From positions 1-5,137 of the forward strand of contig CAAGLP010000159.1 of NCBI GenBank assembly GCA_900770805.1: DNA of 5,137 bases. Reading direction: 5' to 3'. The notes below the pieces were generated by a model. It was given only the letters and a program-made list of their open reading frames with translations. It made no database searches and was not told the DNA's origin. This document shows, piece after piece, positions 1 to 5,137 of the stretch; position 1 is the stretch's first letter; each line of letters opens with the position of its first letter. The position numbers were made by a program, and so were the translations under genes. The DNA is from an uncultured Paraprevotella sp. GTDB taxonomy: Bacteria > Bacteroidota > Bacteroidia > Bacteroidales > Bacteroidaceae.

Positions 1-609
1 AAGAGGATTGTACGATAATAGTTCTTCACGAGGGCGGAATCCCCATGAAACGGCTACGGCATCAATGCCAGAATTGTGGGCAGTTTGCATGTCAACGCCA
101 GAGTCCCCAATATAAAGCGTGTCGGCCTTGCTGACGTTGGCTTTTGTCATTATTTCGTGTACAATTTCTGGATCGGGCTTGATAGGAATACCCGTGCGCT
201 GACCAAGGACGCTGATAAATTCAATGCCAGGGAAATAGTGTGAAACTAATTTTTCGGTGGCAATTTGGTATTTGTTGGAGGCTACAGCCAGCATAACTCC
301 AGCCTTATGCAGAGTGAAGAGCATCTCCTCAATACCAGGGTATGGGGTACTAAGGTCTGTATTGTGTTTGTCGTAGTGTGCCGTGAAGTGTTGGCGTATG
401 ATGTTTTTGTTTTCTTCTGTACGTTTGTCTTCTGGCAGTGCACGCTCCAGTAGTTTTCCTATGCCGTTGCCCACGAAACTTTGAATTACGCTATCGCTAT
501 GTGTAGGATATCCCAGTTTAAGTAGTGCGGCATTTGTTGCGGAGGCAATGTCGGCAATGGTATTCAGCAGAGTGCCGTCGAGATCGAAGATAATTAGTCG
601 CTTTTTCAT
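1..609 (-). CDS. gph: HAD-superfamily phosphatase, phosphoglycolate phosphatase (Gph) type, 3' end cut off by window
   Basis: The frame is open from the ATG at 607-609 to base 1 with no stop, giving 203 residues and running off the window. Gph-type enzymes are usually about 210-225 residues, so probably only the last 10-20 are missing. All four HAD motifs are visible: motif I FDLDGT with the nucleophile D9 and acid/base D11; motif II S111 in VASN; motif III K144 in IKPDP; motif IV GDSGVD with D169 and D173. The segment at about 15-80 fits the helical C1 cap of the beta-phosphoglucomutase/Gph subfamily. Family knowledge says such cytoplasmic enzymes need Mg2+ and remove phosphate from 2-phosphoglycolate or related small phosphates; the actual substrate cannot be read from sequence. 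It lies 55 bases downstream of the channel gene on the same strand, with no evident promoter between them, so it may be the last or a late gene of the unit. The HAD hydrolase call is near certain; the gph symbol is moderate. Confidence 0.85.
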   Translation of the reverse strand, partial: MKKRLIIFDLDGTLLNTIADIASATNAALLKLGYPTHSDSVIQSFVGNGIGKLLERALPEDKRTEENKNIIRQHFTAHYDKHNTDLSTPYPGIEEMLFTLHKAGVMLAVASNKYQIATEKLVSHYFPGIEFISVLGQRTGIPIKPDPEIVHEIMTKANVSKADTLYIGDSGVDMQTAHNSGIDAVAVSWGFRPREELLSYNPL

Positions 610-664
610 CTGCCAGATAGTCTATAATGGTGTTGTGTTGAGGGAAGAAATCAAGAACGGTGCT

Positions 665-1855
665 TTACTCTGAAGTGAACTGTCCTCCATTGAAGTCAAT
701 TCCCATGGGAGCTTGGAAGACATGCAGACCGAATTTCGGAAGCATGGCAAAGACATGTTCGAATATTTCTGCTTGAAGATGTTCGTATGGTATCCATGTT
801 GTGCCGTCGTAGAAGAAGTAGAGTTCCAGTGGCAGACCCTGCACGGTGGGCTGGAGCTGTCGCACCATGATGGTGAGATTCTTATTGACGCGCGGATGGT
901 GGCGCAGATAGTTTTCCAGATAGTTGCGGAAGACGTGGAGGTTGACGACCATATTGTCCTCACGTTCCAACCCTTCCAGCCAACCATGTTTCTGGAACTC
1001 GGCCATCTGCTCCTTGGTGGCAAAGGTGATGGAGCGCATGTCTATGTAGACGGAACGCTTTATGCGTCGGCCGCCGCTCTCTTCCATTCCGCGCCAGTTC
1101 TGGAAGGAGTCGCTGACAAGGGCATAGGGCGGTATGGTGGTTATGGTCATGTCCCAGTTCTGCACCTTCACCGTGGTGAGGGTCACTTCTATCACGGAAC
1201 CGTCAGCACCGTACTTGGGCATGGAAATCCAATCACCGGGGCGAAGCATGTCGTTGGCAGAAAGTTGCACACCTGCCACCAGCCCCATTATCATGTCCTT
1301 GAAGACAAGCATCAGTACGGCGGCCGAAGCACCGAGGGCTGTGAGGATGTAACCGGGGTTCTTGTTGATAAGTATGCTGACGATAATTATTAGTGCAACG
1401 CAGATAACTGCTATCTTCAGCATCTGGTATACTCCCTTCAGGGGATGGTTCTTTAGTTTGCCGTTGTGATTGGTGAGGTCGTATAGGGAACTGAGAAACG
1501 AACACAGCATTTTCGTTACCACCGCAATCATGTATATGGTGTTCACCTTAAGGAGAAACTCAAGTACGAGATGACCATCGGTGAAAGCCAAGGGCAGAAG
1601 CGCTGCAATAATAATTGGAGGGAATAGACGTACTATGTCCTGCAGCATTGTGTCGTTGAGCAAGATATCGTCCCACATGGAGCGTGTTCCTTCACGTACT
1701 TTTTTTACCAGAGGGATAATTGCACGGTTGCACAACAGGTTTACAATGTATATAACAATGGTAATTCCCAGCACTACGAAGCACCAATACAACCAATACA
1801 TTGAGTCATGGTTTACCCCCCAATCCTGAAGAAGCTTGACGATAGTGTCGTTCAT
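665..1855 (-). CDS. ybdG: MscS-family mechanosensitive ion channel, YbdG (MscM) type
   Basis: This is a 396-residue inner-membrane channel expected to open under membrane tension and release solutes during osmotic downshock. Hydrophobic segments lie at about 20-43, 76-92, 103-123, 145-163 and 168-197, giving five transmembrane helices as in E. coli YbdG (about 415 residues), not the three of MscS. The last is the pore-lining helix, rich in Gly and Ala (LTALGASAAV near 171-180). The MscS beta domain follows at about 200-255, with GDWISMPKYGADG (207-219), TTVKVQNWD (227-235) and TTIPPYALVSD (239-249). The NWRGM and SGGRRIKRS motifs (253-268) are hallmarks of the YbdG subgroup as I recall it. 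A C-terminal alpha/beta domain ends near residue 385. The ATG at 1853-1855 starts just before the amphipathic N-terminus and fits the family. It sits 70 bases after the PLD-like gene. YbdG proteins are weak or conditional channels in E. coli, so a sensor role is possible. No key region is missing. Confidence 0.9.
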   Translation of the reverse strand: MNDTIVKLLQDWGVNHDSMYWLYWCFVVLGITIVIYIVNLLCNRAIIPLVKKVREGTRSMWDDILLNDTMLQDIVRLFPPIIIAALLPLAFTDGHLVLEFLLKVNTIYMIAVVTKMLCSFLSSLYDLTNHNGKLKNHPLKGVYQMLKIAVICVALIIIVSILINKNPGYILTALGASAAVLMLVFKDMIMGLVAGVQLSANDMLRPGDWISMPKYGADGSVIEVTLTTVKVQNWDMTITTIPPYALVSDSFQNWRGMEESGGRRIKRSVYIDMRSITFATKEQMAEFQKHGWLEGLEREDNMVVNLHVFRNYLENYLRHHPRVNKNLTIMVRQLQPTVQGLPLELYFFYDGTTWIPYEHLQAEIFEHVFAMLPKFGLHVFQAPMGIDFNGGQFTSE

Positions 1856-1925
1856 ATCTAAAGATAATGTGTTTAAAATAGTGATGATGTATTATATAAT
1901 AATGTATAGCATATGCCACGCATGT
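1856..1925 (-). other. AT-rich intergenic spacer with a 12-base palindrome; possible promoter region
   Basis: These 70 bases separate the PLD-like stop codon (1926-1928) from the start of the channel gene. The middle is strongly AT-rich and holds the perfect palindrome TATTATATAATA at 1890-1901. A second short palindrome, GCATATGC, lies at 1909-1916. A TATCTTTA (minus strand, 1859-1866) resembles the Bacteroidota -7 element TAnnTTTG but sits only three bases before the ATG, and no matching -33 TTTG is placed correctly. There is no GC stem followed by a T run, so I see no intrinsic terminator. The spacer may hold a weak internal promoter or simply be unselected sequence. Confidence 0.3.
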
Positions 1926-1944
1926 CTACAATATGCCGCGTATG
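1905..1944 (-). repeat. Imperfect 20-base tandem duplication spanning the PLD-like stop codon
   Basis: Read on the minus strand, CATACGCGGCATATTGTAGA (1925-1944) is followed directly by CATGCGTGGCATATGCTATA (1905-1924), identical at 15 of 20 positions. The first unit covers part of the codons for the last residues (GIRGIL) and the TAG stop; the second lies just outside the gene. It looks like an old local duplication. Given its shortness and five mismatches, chance is also possible. Confidence 0.4.
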
Positions 1945-3161
1945 CCCTTTGTCCACCATCCGAGGCGCCGTTTGGAACGGGGATAGAGTTCCTTCCAGTT
2001 ATCCTCTGTCAGCATGACGGCAGAATTCTGATGGTGGTTGAAATACTCATTGAGTTGTGAGCAGTATTCTGGGGAGAAAAAGTAGGCATTTACTTCATAG
2101 TCGAAACTTAGCGAACGGGCATCCAAGTTGGCTGTGCCAACGGTGCAGAGCGAGTCGTCTACAATCATCACCTTGTCGTGATGGAAGCATTCCTTGCAAA
2201 GCCATACCTTGGCACCACGTCGGGCAAGGTTGTACACCTCGCGTGCCGTGCTGACCTCGCTTATCAGGTTGTCTCCTTTGTGACCAAGCAATATTTCTAC
2301 TTCCACACCACGTTCAATGCATTCTCGTAATGCTTTGCGTACACTACTTACAAGGATAACGTAGGGGTTAATGATGCGTACACGTCTTTGTGCATTGTCC
2401 AGACATGAGATGTAGCTCTGTCTGATACGTGCGCTCTTTTTGCCTGGTTCTCGATCTACGACAAAGGCTTCGTAGCCTTCCTGTAATTTGTCATAGAGAT
2501 GTGCATCGGGGCTCTTGTATGCTACAGAATCCAGGTATTCTCCAGTCTCCTTGTACCACATGTCGGCAAACAGACGCTGGTATCCGTCTACAATAGGGCC
2601 TTCCAAGCGGGCGTGCATATCGGCCCATTTGCCTATTTCCGGTTTACCGTGTATGTAGTAGTCGGCAATGTTTAGTCCTCCAGTGTATACCATACGTCCA
2701 TCTATAATTACCATTTTGCGGTGCAAACGATGCAAGGCATGGTTAACATAGGGAAAGCGCATGGGGTCAAAGCCAACAAGTTCGAGACCTAATGAACGAT
2801 AATGGTTGATGAACTCCTCTGTTACGTTGGGATCCTTGCCACTACATCCAAAGGCGTCATAAAGTATGCGCACCTTCACATTTCTGTTGGCAGCCTTGGC
2901 CAGTTCATCAAGCATATGTCGTCCTATGCTATCGTTATACCACTTGTAGTATTCTATGTGGATGTAGTGTTTCGCCTTGGATATGGCTTCTTCCAAGTCC
3001 TGTAGCTTCGCTTTTGCTCCAGGAAGTATTTTCATTGAACAATGCTCATACTTCGGGAAACCATAACTTATAAAATCTTGCTTGATGCAAGATACCTGTG
3101 CTTTGAGCGTTATGGTGTTCTGAAGGATGAGCAGGAAAAACAGGGCGATAAGTGTCCTCAT
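1926..3161 (-). CDS. Exported phospholipase D-family protein, cardiolipin synthase-like, with two HKD motifs
   Basis: This is a 411-residue enzyme of the PLD superfamily. Both catalytic HxKxxxxD motifs are intact: H147/K149/D154 (HRKMVIID) followed by GGLN at 161-164, and H328/K330/D335 (HDKVMIVD) followed by GTANLDARS at 342-350. This two-motif layout, with the spacing and the GTANLDxRS pattern, matches bacterial cardiolipin synthases, which join two phosphatidylglycerols or transfer a phosphatidyl group. Unlike classical Cls enzymes (about 480 residues with two N-terminal membrane helices), it begins with one hydrophobic stretch (residues 2-18) and a probable cleavage site at LKA|Q (21/22), so the mature enzyme should be periplasmic or outer-face associated. 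C25 lacks a lipobox, so a lipoprotein is unlikely. The ATG at 3159-3161 is favoured because it yields this signal peptide. The start is 10 bases after the isomerase-like stop, implying co-transcription and perhaps translational coupling. It could instead be a phospholipase or phosphatidyltransferase; a nuclease is less likely given the Cls-like motifs. Family call firm, substrate uncertain. Confidence 0.85.
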   Translation of the reverse strand: MRTLIALFFLLILQNTITLKAQVSCIKQDFISYGFPKYEHCSMKILPGAKAKLQDLEEAISKAKHYIHIEYYKWYNDSIGRHMLDELAKAANRNVKVRILYDAFGCSGKDPNVTEEFINHYRSLGLELVGFDPMRFPYVNHALHRLHRKMVIIDGRMVYTGGLNIADYYIHGKPEIGKWADMHARLEGPIVDGYQRLFADMWYKETGEYLDSVAYKSPDAHLYDKLQEGYEAFVVDREPGKKSARIRQSYISCLDNAQRRVRIINPYVILVSSVRKALRECIERGVEVEILLGHKGDNLISEVSTAREVYNLARRGAKVWLCKECFHHDKVMIVDDSLCTVGTANLDARSLSFDYEVNAYFFSPEYCSQLNEYFNHHQNSAVMLTEDNWKELYPRSKRRLGWWTKGIRGIL

Positions 3162-3171
3162 ATTCCGATGT

Positions 3172-3762
3172 CTACATGTTTTGGGATTGGTTCATCAGGC
3201 CTCCGGGTGTAACGCGTGCAACATCGGCTGGTTTTACCTTACGCGCCTCTATCAGGGCACATGCTAATGCATCGCCCAAGGCCATGGAGACGATGGTGCT
3301 GCTTGTGGGGATGAGGTTTATTGGGCATGCTTCCGTCTTGGTACGGATATCCAGAATGCATTCTGAGGCAGAACCCAAAGTGGAATCAGGGGCTGCTGTA
3401 ATGGAAATGACAGGAACCTTGCATTCTTGGATGTATGGTAAAAGGCGCAGGATTTCGCTTGTCTCTCCGCTCTTACTTACAGCAAGCAGAATGTCTCCCT
3501 CTGTTACTGCTCCCAAATTTCCATGATAGGCGTCAGTCGCATTTATAAACATGGCTGGTGTACCAGAACTGCTCATCGTAGAGGCTATCTTGGCGCCGAT
3601 GTGTCCGCTATTGCCTACGCCGGTTACTATTACTTTTCCCTTGCATGAAAGAATCAAGTCTATAGCACGGATGAAATTGTCGTCCAACGACTGTATTACA
3701 TCCAATATTGCCTGTACCTCATCGTGAAGGCATTTCTCTGCTATATAAGAATACGTGTTCAT
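3172..3762 (-). CDS. Single-domain SIS protein of the KpsF/GutQ/KdsD (arabinose-5-phosphate isomerase) family with altered active site
   Basis: This 196-residue cytoplasmic protein is a single sugar-isomerase (SIS) domain with a Rossmann-like fold. Family members interconvert ribulose-5-phosphate and arabinose-5-phosphate, the first step to Kdo of lipopolysaccharide. Visible landmarks are VIVTGVGNSGH (44-54), AYHGNLG (78-84), SKSGETSEI (96-104), TEACP (143-147), PTSST (152-156), MALGDALA (160-167) and TPGG (185-188). The protein ends soon after TPGG, so the two CBS domains of KdsD (about 320 residues) are absent; single-SIS-domain isomerases are known from Bacteroides. Aligned by eye to E. 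coli KdsD, Glu111 and Glu152 are kept (E103, E144) and His88 is kept (H80). However, Lys59 is Asn51 and His193 is Thr185, and HGD has become HGN. These positions contribute to catalysis in KdsD, so the usual isomerase activity is doubtful. The gene lies 104 bases after the MaoC stop and 10 bases before the PLD-like start. It may act on another phosphosugar or bind a sugar nucleotide. Family call firm; reaction uncertain, so no symbol is given. Confidence 0.85.
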   Translation of the reverse strand: MNTYSYIAEKCLHDEVQAILDVIQSLDDNFIRAIDLILSCKGKVIVTGVGNSGHIGAKIASTMSSSGTPAMFINATDAYHGNLGAVTEGDILLAVSKSGETSEILRLLPYIQECKVPVISITAAPDSTLGSASECILDIRTKTEACPINLIPTSSTIVSMALGDALACALIEARKVKPADVARVTPGGLMNQSQNM

Positions 3763-3806
3763 AAGCGTAGAAGTGTTGTTGCCGATTCTGGTTGGAAAGG
3801 TATTGT

Positions 3807-3840
3807 TCCACTATTGTGGACGGCCCTTTTGCCAAAAGGG
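3807..3840 (-). promoter_or_regulatory. Two adjacent hairpins in the MaoC-to-SIS gene gap
   Basis: On the minus strand, CCCTTTTGGCAAAAGGG (3824-3840) can form a perfect 7-bp stem with a 3-base loop. Three bases later, TCCACAATAGTGGA (3807-3820) can form a perfect 5-bp stem with a 4-base loop. Neither is followed by a T run on the minus strand, so this is not a standard intrinsic terminator. It lies in the longest gap of the cluster, 45 bases upstream of the SIS start, and could be an RNA processing site, attenuator or mRNA 3'-end stabiliser. The stems are seen directly; the role is inference. Confidence 0.4.
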
Positions 3841-3866
3841 GAATATCCTGAAGCCTGTTTAGGTGC

Positions 3867-4328
3867 TTACTTGTTGAAGTAATAGATGAATGTGGCGATA
3901 CCCTCAGCGGCCTTCTTGCCCGTTTCCTGTATCTCAACGTCAAACTTCACATTTGTCTTGATGGCGCCACGTAGGTTCTGTATTTCATCCAGAGAAACCT
4001 TCATGCGTATGCTTTGGCCGGACAGTACGGGCTGGCCAAAGCGCATATCCTTCATTCCATAGTTCATCATACGTTCCAGATTGTTTACCTCTATAATCTG
4101 GCCCCACATCAGTGGAATCATACTGATGGTCAAGTATCCGTGTGCAATAGTCTGTCCAAAGGGACTTTCTGTCTTACATCTCTCCACGTCTACGTGAATC
4201 CATTGGTGGTCGTCCGTTGCATTGGCAAACTGGTCTATTCTCTCTTGAGTAATTTGTACCCATTCGCTGACACCTAGTTCCTTGCCCTCGTAAGCGGCAA
4301 ACTCTTCGTATGAATTGATTGTAAGCAT
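3867..4328 (-). CDS. MaoC-like (NodN/Rv0130-type) hot-dog dehydratase/enoyl hydratase
   Basis: This 153-residue protein is a single hot-dog domain of the MaoC-like family. The hydratase motif is clear: FANATDDHQWIH at 34-45, then PFG (56-58) and AHGYLT (62-67). D40 and H45 have the same five-residue spacing as the catalytic Asp and His of (R)-specific enoyl-CoA hydratases such as PhaJ. The ERIDQFANATDDHQWIHVD context and the early GxELGxSEW segment match the NodN/Rv0130 branch. The expected reaction is reversible hydration of a trans-2-enoyl thioester to the (R)-3-hydroxyacyl form in the cytoplasm, likely as a dimer. The ATG at 4326-4328 gives the family's usual length, and CAGGAAAACAATAGT just before it has a weak GGA element. 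The gene starts 33 bases after the dapA stop, so it is likely co-transcribed with dapA, although lysine synthesis uses no such step. The substrate (fatty acyl-CoA, acyl carrier protein or a polyketide-like thioester) is unknown. Family call is firm. Confidence 0.9.
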   Translation of the reverse strand: MLTINSYEEFAAYEGKELGVSEWVQITQERIDQFANATDDHQWIHVDVERCKTESPFGQTIAHGYLTISMIPLMWGQIIEVNNLERMMNYGMKDMRFGQPVLSGQSIRMKVSLDEIQNLRGAIKTNVKFDVEIQETGKKAAEGIATFIYYFNK

Positions 4329-4361
4329 ACTATTGTTTTCCTGATACGGTTACTTGAATAC

Positions 4362-5137
4362 TTAGATTCTGATGCCCAGTTCAGTGGCTAGTTCGGAGAT
4401 ACGCTTTTCTGTTCCAAGACGGGCAGGCACGAGTGGTAGACGCAACTCATTCTTGATGAGTCCCATTTCACTGAGTAGGGCTTTCACACCAGCTGGGTTG
4501 CCGTCTACGAATAGCAGCTTGAAGAGTTCCGTAAAGCGGTGGTGAATCTCCAGAGCCTGTGGATACTCTCCGCGTAATGCCAGACGTACCATACGGCTGA
4601 ACTCATAGGGGAGAGCATTGCCTATTACACTTATCACACCAACTGCTCCAAGGGTGATGAGAGGGAAGGTAATACCGTCATCGCCGCTGATTACGTCGAA
4701 GTCTTGTGGTTTGTTCTTGATAATCTCGTCCATCTGACTGATGTTGCCAGATGCTTCCTTGATGGCAACTACGTTCTCAAATTCACGTGCCAGACGTAGA
4801 GTAGTGTCTGCAGTCATGTTCACTCCGGTACGTCCGGGAACATTGTAGAGCACTACTGGCACAGGGCTTGCCTTTGATATAGCAGCGAAGTGCTGGTAGA
4901 TGCCTTCCTGAGAGGGCTTGTTGTAGTAGGGGCACACGCTAAGGATGCCATCTATGCCGGTAAAGTCGCCAGTCTTGAGTTCCTGCACCACAGCTGCAGT
5001 GCTATTACCTCCGCAACCGAGCAGGATGGGTACACGACCAGCTACACGCTGTACAATTTCCTCGCGGATGCGTTTCTTTTCTTCAGATGTCAGTGTTGGG
5101 GTTTCTGCTGTTGTTCCCATCACGCACAGGAAATCAA
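4362..5137 (-). CDS. dapA: 4-hydroxy-tetrahydrodipicolinate synthase (DapA), 5' end cut off by window
   Basis: DapA condenses pyruvate with L-aspartate-4-semialdehyde, the committed step to lysine and the meso-diaminopimelate of peptidoglycan. The frame stays open to the right edge; upstream of the internal ATG (5118-5120) and GTG (5121-5123) the codons read DFLCV, which matches the conserved core ahead of GTTAE. The true start is therefore outside the window, and roughly 36-45 N-terminal residues are missing. Counting the first whole visible residue (Asp) as 1, the family landmarks are T8/T9 in GTTAE, Y70/Y71 in PYYNKPSQEG, Y97 and R102 in LYNVPGRTG, the Schiff-base lysine K126 in IKEASG, and SGDDG at 150-154. 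The offset to E. coli Thr45, Tyr107, Tyr133 and Arg138 is a constant 36, and 35 for Lys161, showing an intact active site. About 257 residues are visible, ending at a TAA (4362-4364). It lies at the upstream side of the cluster, 33 bases before the MaoC gene. Identification is very secure. Confidence 0.98.
   Translation of the reverse strand, partial: DFLCVMGTTAETPTLTSEEKKRIREEIVQRVAGRVPILLGCGGNSTAAVVQELKTGDFTGIDGILSVCPYYNKPSQEGIYQHFAAISKASPVPVVLYNVPGRTGVNMTADTTLRLAREFENVVAIKEASGNISQMDEIIKNKPQDFDVISGDDGITFPLITLGAVGVISVIGNALPYEFSRMVRLALRGEYPQALEIHHRFTELFKLLFVDGNPAGVKALLSEMGLIKNELRLPLVPARLGTEKRISELATELGIRI

Noticed and set aside
265..453. Plus-strand 62-codon open frame
   Set aside because: It is antisense to the HAD phosphatase, whose four motifs flank and span this region.
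713..1393. Long plus-strand open frame of 226 codons opposite the channel gene
   Set aside because: It lies wholly antisense to a well-supported MscS-family gene, its translation has no recognisable family features, and its openness is explained by codon bias of the gene on the other strand.
622..1505. Minus-strand open frames at 622-1023 and 1233-1505
   Set aside because: Both overlap the channel gene in a different frame, are Ser/Arg/Pro-rich with low complexity, and show no motif; they are shadows.
1859..1866. TATCTTTA as a Bacteroidota -7 promoter element for the channel gene
   Set aside because: It is three bases from the ATG, would place the transcript start at or inside the coding sequence, and no -33 TTTG is correctly spaced.
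3152..3526. Plus-strand open frame of 124 codons over the SIS gene
   Set aside because: It is antisense to a clear SIS-domain protein and has no identifiable features.
3824..3840. The strong hairpin as an intrinsic terminator
   Set aside because: Neither strand has a T run after the stem, and the downstream gene is co-directional.
4362..5123. Taking the GTG at 5121-5123 or the ATG at 5118-5120 as the dapA start
   Set aside because: The reading frame continues to the window edge with residues DFLCV that match the conserved DapA core, so these are internal codons.

Overview
This window is a compact chromosomal stretch of ordinary bacterial genes, all on the minus strand. It reads right to left as dapA (5' end cut off by the window) > MaoC-type hydratase > SIS-domain sugar-phosphate isomerase-like protein > secreted phospholipase D/cardiolipin synthase-like enzyme > YbdG-type MscS channel > HAD phosphatase (3' end cut off by the window). 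The gaps between genes are 33, 104, 10, 70 and 55 bases, so much or all of it could be one transcription unit, or two if the 104-base gap carries a promoter.

The source is most likely a member of the Bacteroidales, close to Prevotella or Bacteroides. Three things suggest this. The DapA and YbdG-like proteins resemble Bacteroidales versions from memory. The exported PLD protein has a signal peptide ending in a typical Bacteroidota-style A|Q junction. Most starts lack a strong Shine-Dalgarno sequence, as is usual in that phylum. No database search was possible, so the genus is inference.

Functionally the window mixes cell-envelope and housekeeping jobs. DapA begins the lysine/meso-diaminopimelate branch that feeds peptidoglycan. 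The SIS protein belongs to the KpsF/GutQ/KdsD family, which normally makes arabinose-5-phosphate for Kdo. The PLD protein has two complete HKD motifs and probably acts on phospholipid outside the cytoplasm. The YbdG-like protein is a tension-gated membrane channel. The MaoC protein hydrates a 2-enoyl thioester of unknown identity. The HAD protein is a Gph-type phosphatase.

I did not find a mobile element, CRISPR array, RNA gene, toxin-antitoxin pair or clear new defence-type system. The points most worth a second look are the SIS protein, where two of four catalytic positions known from E. coli KdsD are changed (Lys to Asn, His to Thr) and the CBS domains are absent; the PLD protein, where a cleavable signal peptide replaces the usual membrane anchors; and two adjacent hairpins in the 104-base gap. 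No gene-free stretch exceeds 300 bases.
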